This document shows positions 17,298 to 25,939 of a stretch of DNA of 64,000 bases, piece by piece. The DNA is taken from contig CAKTDF010000002.1 of assembly GCA_934541115.1 (NCBI GenBank), positions 124,001-188,000 on the forward strand, read 5' to 3'. How positions within the stretch are numbered: the stretch's first letter is position 1; each line of letters opens with the position of its first letter. Source of the DNA: an uncultured Eubacteriales bacterium. Lineage in GTDB: Bacteria > Bacillota > Clostridia > Oscillospirales > Acutalibacteraceae. Made by a program: the position numbers and the translations under genes. Under the pieces are notes generated by a model. The model was not told the origin of the DNA. It did no database searches and saw only the letters and a program-made list of their open reading frames with translations.

Positions 17298-17356
17298 CTT
17301 GTTTTCACTCCTTTTGCTTTTAGTATAGCGAAAAGCAAGAATATTATTCACCAAAA

Positions 17357-17914
17357 TTAAAGATTTATTGCCATAACATAGCTGCCGAAAATATTGGCAA
17401 TTTTTTTAAAACCGTTACGTTCATAAAAACGTATTGCGTTTTTATTATCAAAACCGCATGAGAGCATGAGCCCGGGGATTTGCTTTTCTTTAAGATAGAG
17501 CTTTAATTCGTTCATAAGTCTTGAACCGACACCTTGGTGACGGCAAACATCAAGCAAATCGATATGAAGATGAGCCGGATATTTTTTAGAAAACAATCTA
17601 TGAACGGCAATTTCGCTTTTTGACATAAGTACATATTTGATGCCGAGTTTTTTGATCTCAGGCATATATAGTCCATTAAAAACCTTGTAGTACTCGTTAA
17701 AATTCTTTCCGCAAATAAGGTAACCAACCGCGCAATCGTCTTCATCAGCAGCCACAAAACACGAATCCGGTTCAACCTCAGTGTAGTAATCGCAGAACAT
17801 CAAAGTAATAAACTTGCTTGTTTTTGCGTTTGAAACATCAAATGATGATGTTCCCAAACATACCTTTCGCATATTCTCTTTGTCTTTTTCTTCGTATTTT
17901 CTAATGTTTATCAT
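17357..17914 (-). CDS. GNAT family N-acetyltransferase
   Basis: GCN5-related acetyltransferase fold with the acetyl-CoA pyrophosphate loop CRHQGVGSRLM (about residues 124-134) and the C-terminal SCGFDNKNAIRFYERNGF pattern. Cytoplasmic and single-domain (185 residues). The acceptor substrate is not predictable; N-acetylation of an amine on a small molecule or protein is the family role. It lies 18 bases downstream of glpP on the same strand. Confidence 0.8.
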   Translation of the reverse strand: MINIRKYEEKDKENMRKVCLGTSSFDVSNAKTSKFITLMFCDYYTEVEPDSCFVAADEDDCAVGYLICGKNFNEYYKVFNGLYMPEIKKLGIKYVLMSKSEIAVHRLFSKKYPAHLHIDLLDVCRHQGVGSRLMNELKLYLKEKQIPGLMLSCGFDNKNAIRFYERNGFKKIANIFGSYVMAINL

Positions 17915-17932
17915 ATGTACTCCCCTTAATTG

Positions 17933-18493
17933 TTACCACAATTCTTTACACGAGGTTGAAACGCCGAGCGCACCACTTTCAATGGCTTTGTTAATGTCTT
18001 CTCTTTCATTAACAAGACCGCCGACAATAACAGGCACTTCTATGATTTCGCTGAGTCGCTTGGTTATTTTGGGCATTATTCCCGGCATTATTTCAATGGC
18101 GTCCGGTTTAATGAGCGCAGAAGTTTTGACAGTTGTTTGAATTGAAAGCGAATCAATAATAAAAAGTCTTTGAACCGTCAACATTCCAAGTTCCTTAGCC
18201 GCCTTCAACTGATTATTTTTTGTAGAAATAATTCCGTCCGGTCCAATTTGTTCATGAATATATTTGAGTGCCATAGCATCACGCGAAAATCCATCTATAA
18301 GGTCAACGTGAATGAAAATCATTTTCTTTTTTTCATGCACACGCTCAACAATATCCTTTAAATTAAAAATATTACCACACAGCAAAAATATAACAGTACA
18401 TTTTGAATCGATTGCACTGTCAAGATTCTCCAAATCTTTGACAGTTGCAATAACAGGTTCACTTTTCATCAGTCTTGAAAATGTTTCTTTCAT
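17933..18493 (-). CDS. glpP: Glycerol-3-phosphate-responsive antiterminator GlpP
   Basis: GlpP-family RNA-binding regulator with a TIM-barrel fold that binds glycerol 3-phosphate; signatures FIHVDLIDGFSRD, GIISTKNNQLKAAKELG, DAIEIMPGIMPK and PVIVGGLVNEREDI are visible. In Bacillus it prevents termination in the glpFK and glpD leaders. No glycerol genes are nearby; here it sits 11 bases after engB. The ATG at 18493 with AAAGGGG is preferred to a TTG at 18508. Confidence 0.87.
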   Translation of the reverse strand: MKETFSRLMKSEPVIATVKDLENLDSAIDSKCTVIFLLCGNIFNLKDIVERVHEKKKMIFIHVDLIDGFSRDAMALKYIHEQIGPDGIISTKNNQLKAAKELGMLTVQRLFIIDSLSIQTTVKTSALIKPDAIEIMPGIMPKITKRLSEIIEVPVIVGGLVNEREDINKAIESGALGVSTSCKELW

Positions 18494-18504
18494 ACAGTCC
18501 CCTT

Positions 18505-19089
18505 TCAATTTTCGAGTGCTTTTTCAATCAGCGAGCGTAGCTCCTCGGTTCCGTCCCCTTTAACTGCCGAGAACGGAACAACAGTGATATTTCCGTATTT
18601 TGTAAGGATTGAGCAAATTTTTATAAGCATTTCACTACGCTGAGTTTTATTGAGCTTATCGCATTTTGTCAGTGCAACAACAAAAGGCAGTTTTTTCTCG
18701 GTCATATACTCAATCATATCAATATCAAGCTTTGTCGGTTCATGCCGCATATCAATAAGCTGAACTATCAGACGCAAATCACGGTCAGAATTAAAATAAC
18801 TTTCCATAAGTTTTGCCCATCTAATTTTTTCATTTTCCGGCACTTTGGCGTATCCGTAGCCGGGAAGGTCAACAAAACGGCAATTATCCAATTTAAAAAA
18901 GTTGACAGTTACGGTTTTTCCGGGAACCGAACTGACTCTTGCAAGGGCCTTTCTACCAAGCAAACGGTTCAAAAGAGAAGATTTTCCTACATTTGAACGC
19001 CCGGAAAAGGCTATTTCCGGAACAGTTGAATTTTTCAACTGTTCCGGTGTTCCGAAAGCGGCTTCAAAAACCGCATTATCAAATCTCAT
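18505..19089 (-). CDS. engB: Ribosome biogenesis GTPase EngB/YsxC
   Basis: TrmE-Era-EngA-EngB-Septin-like GTPase. G1 is GRSNVGKSS (residues 30-38), G3 DLPGYGYAKV, G4 TKCD; 194 residues is normal. It assists late assembly of the large ribosomal subunit. It starts 12 bases after lon, the standard lon-engB pairing of Firmicutes; ribosome binding site GGAG. Confidence 0.95.
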   Translation of the reverse strand: MRFDNAVFEAAFGTPEQLKNSTVPEIAFSGRSNVGKSSLLNRLLGRKALARVSSVPGKTVTVNFFKLDNCRFVDLPGYGYAKVPENEKIRWAKLMESYFNSDRDLRLIVQLIDMRHEPTKLDIDMIEYMTEKKLPFVVALTKCDKLNKTQRSEMLIKICSILTKYGNITVVPFSAVKGDGTEELRSLIEKALEN

Positions 19090-19101
19090 ACGTTTCTCCG
19101 A

Positions 19102-21516
19102 TCATTGAGCAATGTTGTCACTCTTTGATTTCTTTTGTTCCACTTTGAAAGACGTGTTGTGCTTTAAGTCGATTTTTTGCGTCTTTTCCTTGCATAGCGC
19201 AACAGAAAAAACATCATCAAGCTTTTCGGCGCAGATAAACTCGACATTTTCTTTGACAACCGGGTCAACCTCAAAAAGGTCACTCTCATTATCTTTGGGA
19301 ATGATGACCTGCTTGATTTTATTTTTATATGCAGCCATTGATTTTTCCCTAAGTCCGCCTATGGGCATGACACGCCCGGTTAAGGAAATTTCACCGGTCA
19401 TTGCAACTGTGTGCTTTACCGCTCTGCCGGTTAAAGCAGAAAGAAGTGCTGTTGCGATTGTTACGCCTGCCGACGGACCGTCTTTAGGCACAGCCCCCTG
19501 AGGAACATGAACATGGATATCTTTGGTTTTAAACACATCACTGCCAATTCCGAAAGAAGACGCAACGCTTCTGATATAACTATGCGCTGCTTTTGCGGAC
19601 TCTTTCATAACATCTCCGAGCGAACCGGTAAGTTCGAGCTTGCCGCTGCCGTCCATCACAACCGCTTCAACCTGCAGCAGTTCGCCACCAACACTCGTCC
19701 AAGCAAGCCCGTTGACAACACCGACAAGATCGTTTTTCAAAGCTTCGTCAGGTTTAAATTTGACCGGACCAAGCATTTCTTCAATGAGTTCAGACGTTAC
19801 ACTGACCCTTTTTATTGTACCTTTTGAAAGCATTACCGCGCTTTTGCGGCAAATTGAAGCAATCAGCTGTTCCAACCTTCTCACACCCGCTTCGCGGGTA
19901 TAGCCCTCAATAAGAAACTTTAAAGACGCGTCTGAAAACCGAATCGTTGCACCGTTGAGTCCGTGCATTTCCCGTTCTTTTTTTACAAGGTAGTTTTTGG
20001 CAATAATAAGCTTCTCCTGTGCAGTGTAACTCGGAAGCTCTATAACCTCCATTCTGTCAAAAAGCGCAGGAGGAATTGTGCTGCTGTCGTTGGCTGTGGT
20101 AATAAAAATCACTTTACTGAGATCAACAGGAAATTCAATATAATGATCTCTGAACGAGTTGTTCTGCTCGGGATCGAGCGCCTCAAGCAACGCTGCTGCC
20201 GGGTCGCCCTTATAGTCGTTTCCAAGCTTGTCGATCTCATCAAGAAGAATAACCGGATTAAATGAACCCGCTTGAGTAAGAGCATTAATGATCCGACCGC
20301 TCATTGCACCGATATAAGTTTTTCTGTGTCCGCGGATCTCAGCTTCATCGCGCACACCGCCGAGCGACATTCTTATATACTTTCTGCCCATAGCTTTGGC
20401 AACGGAACGAACGATTGAAGTTTTTCCGACTCCCGGAGGACCTACAAGACATATGATCTGTCCCTTTGCCTTATCTGTCAGGGAACGAACGGCAAGCATT
20501 TCAATAAAACGTTCTTTGACTTTTTTAAGTCCGAAATGTTCATCATCAAGAATACTTTGCGCTTTATCAAGATCAAAGCGATCTTGCGTGTATTTACCCC
20601 ACGGAAGTGCGAGACATGCATCAAGGTATCCGCGAATAACATTAGCGTCGGGAGAACTGCTTTGCATTTTTGAAAGCTTGTCGCATTCACGAAGCAGCTT
20701 TTTGCTCACATCTTCCGAAAGTGAAAGCGAACGTATACGCGCTTTATACTCTTCACTTTCTCCAAGTGAATCGTCGCCCTCTCCAAGCTCGGTTGAGATA
20801 GCCTTAATCTGCTCACGAAGATAATACTCCTGTTGATTCTTGTCCATCTGTTCCTGAACGCGTTGCTCAATAATATTTTCAATTTTAGATATTTCAATTT
20901 CGTGTGAAAGTATGGAGCAGAGATTTTCAAGACGCCTCAGAGGGTTGAGCTCTTCAAGCAGGTCTTGTCTGTCTTCAAAATTAGTAAGGGCGTTGCCCGC
21001 AATAAAATCCGCAAGATGTGACGGATCTTCCGTTAGATAGACTTCCATCGCAACATCACGCGCAAGTTTTGCCGTTACATCGATATATTCTTCGAATATA
21101 TCCTTGGTTTTTCTTATCAATGCATCTGAATAATCTTTTTCGACGGCTTTGATTGCAGACGTGCGCCGCTCCTTGACATCACACAACAAATGTTCCTTGC
21201 AAGGAAGAAATTCCACAATTTCAGCGCGGCAAACGCCCTCAACAACAACCCGAATGGTTTTATTTTCCGGTGACTTTATAATCTGCTTAACATTGGCAAG
21301 AACGCCAAAACCGAACAATTCATCGGCTGACGGATCTTCATATGAAATATTCCTCTGAGCAACAAGAAAAACCTTTTGGTTTTCAGAAACAGCAGTTCTG
21401 AAAGCAGCAATCGATTTATCACGACCAACTTCAAAATGAAGACGCATACCCGGGAATACAACAAGTCCCCGCAATGCAACGGTGGGAACTGCCTTATATA
21501 TTAGATTAACGGCCAT
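19102..21516 (-). CDS. lon: ATP-dependent Lon protease
   Basis: Full-length LonA: N-terminal substrate domain (about 10-205), coiled-coil linker, AAA+ module with LVGPPGVGKTS, Walker B ILLDEIDKL, and the C-terminal protease domain with the Ser of PKDGPSAGVT and the Lys of GLREKSMAAYK. It degrades misfolded and regulatory proteins in the cytoplasm. Ribosome binding site AAGGAT. No CIRCE or CtsR-like palindrome was recognised in the promoter region, so heat control is not evident. Confidence 0.97.
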   Translation of the reverse strand: MAVNLIYKAVPTVALRGLVVFPGMRLHFEVGRDKSIAAFRTAVSENQKVFLVAQRNISYEDPSADELFGFGVLANVKQIIKSPENKTIRVVVEGVCRAEIVEFLPCKEHLLCDVKERRTSAIKAVEKDYSDALIRKTKDIFEEYIDVTAKLARDVAMEVYLTEDPSHLADFIAGNALTNFEDRQDLLEELNPLRRLENLCSILSHEIEISKIENIIEQRVQEQMDKNQQEYYLREQIKAISTELGEGDDSLGESEEYKARIRSLSLSEDVSKKLLRECDKLSKMQSSSPDANVIRGYLDACLALPWGKYTQDRFDLDKAQSILDDEHFGLKKVKERFIEMLAVRSLTDKAKGQIICLVGPPGVGKTSIVRSVAKAMGRKYIRMSLGGVRDEAEIRGHRKTYIGAMSGRIINALTQAGSFNPVILLDEIDKLGNDYKGDPAAALLEALDPEQNNSFRDHYIEFPVDLSKVIFITTANDSSTIPPALFDRMEVIELPSYTAQEKLIIAKNYLVKKEREMHGLNGATIRFSDASLKFLIEGYTREAGVRRLEQLIASICRKSAVMLSKGTIKRVSVTSELIEEMLGPVKFKPDEALKNDLVGVVNGLAWTSVGGELLQVEAVVMDGSGKLELTGSLGDVMKESAKAAHSYIRSVASSFGIGSDVFKTKDIHVHVPQGAVPKDGPSAGVTIATALLSALTGRAVKHTVAMTGEISLTGRVMPIGGLREKSMAAYKNKIKQVIIPKDNESDLFEVDPVVKENVEFICAEKLDDVFSVALCKEKTQKIDLKHNTSFKVEQKKSKSDNIAQ

Positions 21517-21552
21517 ATAGTAACCATCCTTTTGCTTAGCATTACAGGGGTC

Positions 21553-21581
21553 ATTATACTACATATTGATTTTAAAATCAA
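21553..21581 (-). promoter_or_regulatory. Promoter of lon-engB-glpP
   Basis: Minus strand TTGATT - 17 bases - TATAAT, 37 bases upstream of the lon ATG. Confidence 0.65.
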
Positions 21582-21615
21582 CCACCATAAAAATGTAAAA
21601 CGATTGGCATCTGTA

Positions 21616-21644
21616 TTGCATTTATGCATGAAATATGTTATATT
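21616..21644 (+). promoter_or_regulatory. Promoter of the secreted lipase-like gene
   Basis: Plus strand TTGCAT - 17 bases - TATATT, divergent from the lon promoter and 37 bases from the ATG. Confidence 0.6.
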
Positions 21645-21681
21645 GTTCTTACTGAACAAGCATAGTAAGGAGAAGATATTA

Positions 21682-23199
21682 ATGAAAATGAAAAAATTGG
21701 TTGCAGCTATTCTGGCAGTTATACTTGTTTTCGCAACTTTTATTCCGATGACAGCTTTCGCTGCCGACATTGAGTATTCAAAAGATTGTCCGTATATTCA
21801 TGTTGTCGGCTTTATGTCAGAACCGCTTTACAAAAATCCGGGTACAGATGAGCAGGAGCAGGTGTGGCCTCCAAAGAGTGAAGACATTTTAACCGTTGTA
21901 AAAAAAGTACTTCCCTCTCTTGCAGTTGCTTCTGCAACAAAGGAATGGGACATGCTTTGCGATGTGCTTATTCCCGAAGTAAAGAAGTTATTTGACCCTG
22001 CGTGTCTTGACAAAAATGGAAATGCGTCAAACAATACCGGCATCGACTATTCATACCCAAGCGAAAAAGTTGTTCGCCTCAGTGAACAGACCACGTTTCG
22101 CTATGACTGGCGGCTCAGTCCTCTTGAGATTGCCGATCAGCTTAATGAATATATTGAGTATGTTTGCCGTGTAACCGGAAAAGACAAGGTGTGTCTTGAA
22201 GCGCATTCATGCGGCGGAGTTGTCACAATGTCTTATATAAACAAATACGGTCTCGACAGAATCAAAGGCGTCGTTCTTGACTCAACAGCAATTTTTGGTG
22301 AAACATATACGGGAGAACTGCTTACAGGTCAGATTGCTCTTAATACCGATTCACTCACGAGCTTTCTTCAATACATAATGGACGGCGAAGAATACGAAAA
22401 CCTTGTCAATTCAGTTGTTGCACTCCTTTCAAAGGCCGGAGTTCTTGATTATATAATGAATTACCTAAACGAACTACTCAACGGAATCCGGGAGAGAGCG
22501 ATACCGGAGGTCGTTATGCCGCTATTTTGCAGATGGCTGACAATTTGGGCAATGTGCCCGGATGAATACCTCGATGATGCGTATAATTATGTGTTTGGCG
22601 AGGCATGCGATAGCGATCCGTCAGAATATGCCGAGCTGATTGCAAAAATTAAGACATATGATACTACCGTTAAAGCTAACAAGGTTAGTCTTTTGAAAAA
22701 AACGGAAGAGAATTGCCGATTTGGTGTTTTCTCGTCATATGGTTTCAGTTCAGTCCCTGCAACACCATCATGGAATTCAATAGGCGATGGCGTAATTGAC
22801 GCCAAGTACACATCTTTCGGCGCAACCGTTGCACCGTTCGGCAATGTACTCAGCGATGAATACCTGTATGACAAAGACACTAAGTATATTTCACCGGATA
22901 AAATGGTTGATGCTTCAACCTGCCTTTTTCCGGAAAAAACATGGTTTATAAAAGGACTTAAGCACTCAGTCAATCATGATTCTCTTGACGAGCTTGCAGC
23001 AGCAATACTCTATTATGATGAGGAAGTCACCATTGACACATTTGCTAAGTATCCTCGTTTTCTTTCCTTTGATAATGAAAGTGAATCTGTTGTTAAAAAC
23101 GATGACAGTGGAAAAGGAAATATTTTTACCAAGTGGTTCACTGCGCTTTCAGAATTCATAAATCTTTTAAGAGCACTGTTTCAGAAGATTTTTAAATAA
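21682..23199 (+). CDS. Secreted alpha/beta-hydrolase (lipase/esterase-like)
   Basis: 505-residue exported protein. A signal peptide (KKLVAAILAVILVFATFIPM) ends in AFA before ADIEY. The nucleophile-elbow motif is EAHSCGGVV within KVCLEAHSCGGVVTMSYINK, followed by GLDRIKGVVLDSTAIFG, as in lecithin:cholesterol acyltransferase-type and triacylglycerol lipases. The C-terminal Ser/His-rich region contains LKHSVNHDSLDELAAAILYY, a likely source of the catalytic His. The start is the ATG at 21682 with AAGGAG; the open frame to 21532 is promoter sequence. Substrate unknown. Transcribed alone. Confidence 0.75.
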   Translation: MKMKKLVAAILAVILVFATFIPMTAFAADIEYSKDCPYIHVVGFMSEPLYKNPGTDEQEQVWPPKSEDILTVVKKVLPSLAVASATKEWDMLCDVLIPEVKKLFDPACLDKNGNASNNTGIDYSYPSEKVVRLSEQTTFRYDWRLSPLEIADQLNEYIEYVCRVTGKDKVCLEAHSCGGVVTMSYINKYGLDRIKGVVLDSTAIFGETYTGELLTGQIALNTDSLTSFLQYIMDGEEYENLVNSVVALLSKAGVLDYIMNYLNELLNGIRERAIPEVVMPLFCRWLTIWAMCPDEYLDDAYNYVFGEACDSDPSEYAELIAKIKTYDTTVKANKVSLLKKTEENCRFGVFSSYGFSSVPATPSWNSIGDGVIDAKYTSFGATVAPFGNVLSDEYLYDKDTKYISPDKMVDASTCLFPEKTWFIKGLKHSVNHDSLDELAAAILYYDEEVTIDTFAKYPRFLSFDNESESVVKNDDSGKGNIFTKWFTALSEFINLLRALFQKIFK

Positions 23200-23250
23200 T
23201 GGGATTTCCATCTAACATCGTCGGTTTGAGTCAAAACTGCATAGAACAAT

Positions 23251-23292
23251 AAAACATGGCTGTTTTGAGTACTTTCAGAACAGCCATGTTTT
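23251..23292. terminator. Bidirectional terminator between lipase-like gene and tfoX-like gene
   Basis: AAAACATGGCTGTTTTGA and TCAGAACAGCCATGTTTT pair across a 6-base loop with one mismatch; A/T runs at both ends suit termination of both convergent transcripts. Confidence 0.85.
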
Positions 23293-23299
23293 ATTTAGA

Positions 23300-23614
23300 T
23301 TACTTTTTCTTCTTCTTCGGAGTTGGCGTTATCGGTTCGAGAATACCGACGACTTTTTCGGTGAGCTCACGATTTTCAATGTCAAGCACATAGTGTTCTT
23401 TTGCACCATCGTAAGGAAAGCCGACTTCAGCATTCAGCATAACTTCGGCAAGTTCCGGAAGTTTTTTGACAAACACAGTATTATCACAAACCAAAAGAAT
23501 CGGCTTTTCATTGATATAAACCATATATTCACCGAACATTTTCTTACATTTCTTTTCACCCGGATACGTTATATACTCACAGACAAAGTCAATATATTCC
23601 TTTGAGGTTGCCAT
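23300..23614 (-). CDS. TfoX N-terminal domain protein
   Basis: 104-residue single-domain protein matching the TfoX/Sxy N-terminal domain (CKKMFGEYMVYINEKPILLVCDN), ending in a PTPKKKKK tail. The C-terminal TfoX domain is absent. Full-length TfoX controls competence in gamma-proteobacteria; stand-alone N domains in Firmicutes have no known role. It follows the metallophosphoesterase by 11 bases and is the last gene of the iol-containing run. Confidence 0.78.
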   Translation of the reverse strand: MATSKEYIDFVCEYITYPGEKKCKKMFGEYMVYINEKPILLVCDNTVFVKKLPELAEVMLNAEVGFPYDGAKEHYVLDIENRELTEKVVGILEPITPTPKKKKK

Positions 23615-23625
23615 AATACAACACC

Positions 23626-25011
23626 TCAGGAATGAACTTCTCTGAATGGCAGAAAAGCATTTGTGTTATCATACTCATCTCTGTTATAAAGAAGATCTTC
23701 AATAACATCGCTCAATGCAACCGGATTGCCAAAATGGTCTTTGAGCGTGACAAATTTGGGCACTCGGGAAATAATCGCCATAAAGCTCTTATATTCCGCT
23801 GTGTCCGGGGTGAACTTTCTGACGCCGGAATAGAGGTTTATAATAAGCTCCATGAGAAAATCCCTAACTTTGACATCAGCAACAGTCCGATCGATTTTTG
23901 AAGAGACAAAGAGGAGTTTTCCGAGTGATTTAAAAGTCAGACTATTGATAACTTTTCCGAGAGTCTGAAGAACAGGTTTTAAAGCGTCAACAGTTTTTGC
24001 GTCCATGCTGAAACCATTTGCAAGAACTTTAAAATGTTCAATATCATTTTCCATAGAATCAAAAATATCTTTGATCATGAACAGAAAATGATCTTTCATA
24101 TATTCATCGGTTGTTTTGCCGTTAAGCGGCCAATCAAAGCTCTTAAGATTATGCGTTTTGACATCGATTCCATCTTCTGTAACAGTCATTTTTCTGTACG
24201 GAGCGGGATATGCACAAATCGAACCGGTATTGATATGATAAAGGCTGTTGCCGCGCGCCGTATCAAGTCTGGTAATCGACTGCATATGCGTGTGACCGGT
24301 GAAACAATATCGAATGCCGAGGTCGGCAAACATCGGTGCAATTGTTTCGTAATCACCGAGCATATCACGGTGTGAAAACAGCGGATAGATCAATCCGGGA
24401 GGTAACATCGGATGGTGTGTTACCGCAACAACCTTTTCTCCGACTTTGTTCGCTTCTTTTACTTGATTTTTGATCCATTCAACAAGCGTTTCATCGTAGC
24501 CACAGAAAGATCTGCCGTTGCCATCGTCATTCAAAAGAAGAAAACGCCAACCTTCACACATTTTTACTGCATATGAGTAAGACGGCACATGCTCGGCAAT
24601 CGCCTCGTTCCAGCCAAAATCATTATAAAGCGCACGAAGTTCCTCGCGAGTGTATTCTTCAAGCTTGAAGTCGCCTATTTCGGTATATCCGCGTGCATTA
24701 TTGTCAAAATCATGCGTTGCAAAGGTCAAGAAAATGCGCTTGCCTGCTTTTTTTAGCTTTTGCAGTTTTTTTACAAGAAGATCATGACTGACCTTTTCAC
24801 CGTCATAAGTAACATCTCCAGAAATAATGACAATTTCATTATCCTTGTCATCGGCAATTTCTTTAAAAGCAGCGTCAACAATAGCGCCTGATTCAGCCAC
24901 ACATTTCTGATCATTGTTGCAACGCAAGTCAAAATACTTACCATATGAACCAATCGCCTCATTGGCATAATAATGAAGATCCGTTATTTGATAAAAATTA
25001 AACTTTTCCAT
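23626..25011 (-). CDS. Calcineurin-like metallophosphoesterase
   Basis: Metal-dependent phosphoesterase core in about residues 5-260: ITDLHYY, IISGDVTYDG, VTHHPM and FTGHTHMQ. The usual GNHD block is replaced by FATHDF. The C-terminal 190 residues (KDHFLFMIKDIFDS onward) are helical with no recognised domain. ATG at 25011 has GGAG 8 bases upstream and is preferred to GTG at 25020. No signal peptide. It is 21 bases downstream of iolE; a role in phosphate-ester cleavage connected with inositol use is conceivable but unproven. Confidence 0.8.
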   Translation of the reverse strand: MEKFNFYQITDLHYYANEAIGSYGKYFDLRCNNDQKCVAESGAIVDAAFKEIADDKDNEIVIISGDVTYDGEKVSHDLLVKKLQKLKKAGKRIFLTFATHDFDNNARGYTEIGDFKLEEYTREELRALYNDFGWNEAIAEHVPSYSYAVKMCEGWRFLLLNDDGNGRSFCGYDETLVEWIKNQVKEANKVGEKVVAVTHHPMLPPGLIYPLFSHRDMLGDYETIAPMFADLGIRYCFTGHTHMQSITRLDTARGNSLYHINTGSICAYPAPYRKMTVTEDGIDVKTHNLKSFDWPLNGKTTDEYMKDHFLFMIKDIFDSMENDIEHFKVLANGFSMDAKTVDALKPVLQTLGKVINSLTFKSLGKLLFVSSKIDRTVADVKVRDFLMELIINLYSGVRKFTPDTAEYKSFMAIISRVPKFVTLKDHFGNPVALSDVIEDLLYNRDEYDNTNAFLPFREVHS

Positions 25012-25032
25012 TGGCGGCACTCCATTCCAAAA

Positions 25033-25926
25033 TTAAAGCCCTGTCTTTTCTCTGATGTAATTTCTTGCAAGAACGGCATATTCAAACGGATTTGCCTTTG
25101 CAGGATCCTGTTCAGCTTCAACAACTACCCAGCCTTCATAATCAGCATCGGCAAGAATATCAAAAACAGGTGTAAAATCAAAATCTCCGTCACCGGGAAC
25201 GGTAAACGAACCGGCGCGAACACAATCAAGAAAGCTGTATCCCTTAACCTTAGCTTCGTCAATTACACTTTGACGGATACTCTTGAGATGAACATGCTTT
25301 ACACGATGAACATACTTTTTAAGCACTGCAATCGCATCTTCACCGCTGAAAGCGAGATGTCCGGTATCGTAAAGAAGATAAACAAGGTCAGGATCCGTAA
25401 TCTCCATAAGCTTGTCAATTTCTTCGGTAGTCTGAACACCGGTTCCCATATGGTGGTGAACCGTGAAATACATTCCCTTTTCCTTTGCAAGACGACCCAT
25501 CTCATTGAATCCTTTTGCAACAAGAGCCCACTGTTCATCAGTGTATACAGGCTTTTCTCCAAAAATTGAAACGGGCTTGCCTTGAATGCTGTTGCCCTGT
25601 TCCGAAGCGCCTATAACCTTTGCGCCGAGAGCATGGAGAAAATCTCTGTGCTTGATGAAAGCTTCGATCGTTGCTTCATATCCCTCTGAAAGAAGGAGTG
25701 ACGAAAACCATGCGTTGCAGATTCTCATACCTCTGACATCAAGTTTATGCTTGAGAGTTTCAACATCTTTTGGATACTTGTTACCGATTTCGCTGCCGGT
25801 AAATCCGGCAAGAGCCATTTCGCTGACGCACTGTTCAAATGTGTTTTCTGCGCCGAGGTCGGGAAGATCGTCATTTGTCCATGCAATCGGTGCAATGGCA
25901 AGTTGAACTTTTTCTTTATTAAGCAT
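25033..25926 (-). CDS. iolE: Myo-inosose-2 dehydratase IolE (or close sugar isomerase relative)
   Basis: TIM-barrel xylose-isomerase-like enzyme; LAIAPIAWTNDDLPDLG is the IolE N-terminal signature and FTVHHHMGTGVQTTEE, LLYDTGHLAFSGED, VKHVHLKSIR and VVVEAEQDP carry the metal-binding His/Glu/Asp. It dehydrates 2-keto-myo-inositol to the diketone used by IolD. Start chosen at 25926 because of AGGAG 8 bases upstream. It follows iolD by 13 bases. Confidence 0.9.
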   Translation of the reverse strand: MLNKEKVQLAIAPIAWTNDDLPDLGAENTFEQCVSEMALAGFTGSEIGNKYPKDVETLKHKLDVRGMRICNAWFSSLLLSEGYEATIEAFIKHRDFLHALGAKVIGASEQGNSIQGKPVSIFGEKPVYTDEQWALVAKGFNEMGRLAKEKGMYFTVHHHMGTGVQTTEEIDKLMEITDPDLVYLLYDTGHLAFSGEDAIAVLKKYVHRVKHVHLKSIRQSVIDEAKVKGYSFLDCVRAGSFTVPGDGDFDFTPVFDILADADYEGWVVVEAEQDPAKANPFEYAVLARNYIREKTGL

Positions 25927-25939
25927 TATAATTCTCCTA

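Noticed and set aside
21517..21681. CIRCE heat-shock operator upstream of lon
   Set aside because: The TTAGCACTC-N9-GAGTGCTAA palindrome is absent; only ordinary divergent promoters are visible.
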